6,444 nt of DNA from Parachlamydiales bacterium (GTDB lineage Bacteria > Chlamydiota > Chlamydiia > Chlamydiales > JAJFMK01). Of this stretch, positions 5,728-6,444 are shown in pieces. Under the pieces are notes generated by a model. The model was not told the origin of the DNA and did not search any database. It saw only the letters and a list, made by a program, of their open reading frames with translations. Position numbers and translations under genes: made by a program. Location: NCBI GenBank assembly GCA_020050175.1, contig JAGVKY010000090.1, positions 1-6,444 of the forward strand, written 5' to 3'. Position 1 is the stretch's first letter, and every line of letters starts with the position of its first letter.

Positions 5728-6444
5728 CACGCAATCCGTTCGAGATAAAATAGAAGCCAATCGGCAAATGTTGGGAAGGCAAGTGTCTCTGCTGGCGACA
5801 GTGTGCTGCCGATAGGAGAGAGTGTTTTTGCCATCTCGGAATAATAAACATTTCCCATCTCTTGGTCAGGGTACCAATCTTCTAAAAAACATTGGTAGCA
5901 CCTTGTTCCGAACGACTCATAAAAAGGATAAAGATGTTTGGGGTTTAAGGCGATCCCCCCCTTTAAAATAGCAGGATCTCTCTCTTCAAGTCGTTGAGAT
6001 AAGGTCTCATACACGTCTTTCAACTTCTTGATAGGAAAAATGCCTGTATCATTTAGTTTTCCGAATCCGTTGTGAATGGAAACAAATGCCAAAAAATCTT
6101 GCGGAAAGAGGACTGAGGGGAAGTCCCGTTGCAAAATAGAAATTTCTAAGTCATCAGCTGGAGGCGAACCCTGAAAAAAACCACTATTGTTTTTTAGGCT
6201 GTAAATCAAAAGAGGGCGTCCTTTATCGTCAAAAGTTTTTTGAACCAACAAGAGGCAAATATCATCTAGTTGAGAAAAAAACTTCGTCAGCAGCGGCGCC
6301 AAGTGAGGGTGAAAGGGAAATCGTGAAATCCAGAAATCGCGGCAAAATTCAATGCGGTCGCGTAGATGAAGTTTTGAAAGTTCAAACCATCCTCGAGGGA
6401 GTGTTGGGGAAAATTCTTGAGCCTCTGGCCAAGTGATTGTCGAT
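5727..6444 (-). CDS. SUKH (SMI1/KNR4)-like protein, 5' end outside the window
   Basis: Function unknown. The frame has no stop from the right edge of the window to TGA at 5729-5727, giving 238 visible residues. A possible TTG start at 6302 is not needed and lacks a ribosome binding site, and the upstream residues look coding (for example LPRGWFELSKLHLRDRIEF and FCRDFWISRFPFHPHL). The central part, with ILQRDFPSVLFPQDFLAFVSIHNGFGKLNDTGIFPIKKLKDVYE, fits the SMI1/KNR4 (SUKH) pattern: an acidic helix, LPxDYxxFL, NGF/NGG, then a hydrophobic strand and helix. The end, TFADWLLFYLERI, fits the family's last helix. SUKH proteins are cytoplasmic adaptor-like or toxin-immunity proteins. There is no signal peptide in the visible part and no membrane segment. 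The stop overlaps the hprK ATG as TGATG, so it is co-translated with the PTS genes. It may correspond to the hypothetical gene next to ptsH in Chlamydia (CT338 from memory); I could not check this. The fold assignment is moderate; the gene itself is secure. Confidence 0.8.
   Translation of the reverse strand, partial: STITWPEAQEFSPTLPRGWFELSKLHLRDRIEFCRDFWISRFPFHPHLAPLLTKFFSQLDDICLLLVQKTFDDKGRPLLIYSLKNNSGFFQGSPPADDLEISILQRDFPSVLFPQDFLAFVSIHNGFGKLNDTGIFPIKKLKDVYETLSQRLEERDPAILKGGIALNPKHLYPFYESFGTRCYQCFLEDWYPDQEMGNVYYSEMAKTLSPIGSTLSPAETLAFPTFADWLLFYLERIA

Noticed and set aside
5728..5760. Longer hprK starting at ATG 5760
   Set aside because: It would add 11 residues that overlap the end of the upstream gene and do not resemble HprK N-termini; the TGATG at 5725-5729 gives the usual family start. 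It remains a possible alternative because neither start has a strong ribosome binding site.

Overview
The window looks like a chromosomal segment from a member of the Chlamydiae, probably one of the environmental (Parachlamydiales-type) lineages rather than a Chlamydia pathogen. This rests on gene content and order recalled from family knowledge, not on a database search. The order rpsU, dnaJ, a short dnaX, ptsI, ptsH and a hypothetical gene resembles the Chlamydia trachomatis neighbourhood around CT334-CT342, but it is rearranged, has hprK added, and has no ybaB-like gene between dnaX and ptsI. The genes are ordinary bacterial housekeeping genes with bacterial Shine-Dalgarno sites. No mobile element, CRISPR array, tRNA or rRNA is visible.

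Layout. Left part, plus strand: the 3' end of rpsU (ribosomal protein S21), a terminator-like hairpin, dnaJ (complete type I Hsp40), then dnaX (clamp-loader ATPase of gamma-like length). The dnaX ribosome binding site overlaps the dnaJ stop codon. An 82-base convergent gap (2720-2801) with no convincing terminator follows. Right part, minus strand, transcribed right to left: a SUKH/SMI1-KNR4-like gene whose 5' end lies beyond the window, then hprK, ptsH and ptsI. These four genes overlap at every junction (TGATG, TTGA, ATGA), so they are almost certainly one translationally coupled operon whose promoter lies right of the window.

How the genes work together. Enzyme I (PtsI) takes phosphate from PEP and passes it to the catalytic histidine of HPr (PtsH). 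HPr also carries the regulatory serine that HprK phosphorylates, and HprK is encoded directly upstream. No sugar permease (EIIB/EIIC) is present in the window, so the cluster could serve a regulatory PTS as well as, or instead of, sugar transport. The SUKH-like protein at the head of the operon has no known role here. The plus-strand genes serve translation, protein folding and replication and have no obvious functional link to the PTS cluster.

The window is mostly conventional. The points most worth a second look are the SUKH-like partner of HprK/HPr/EI, the open frame of that gene running off the right edge, the non-canonical P-loop of HprK, the TTG start of ptsH, and the hairpin between rpsU and dnaJ.
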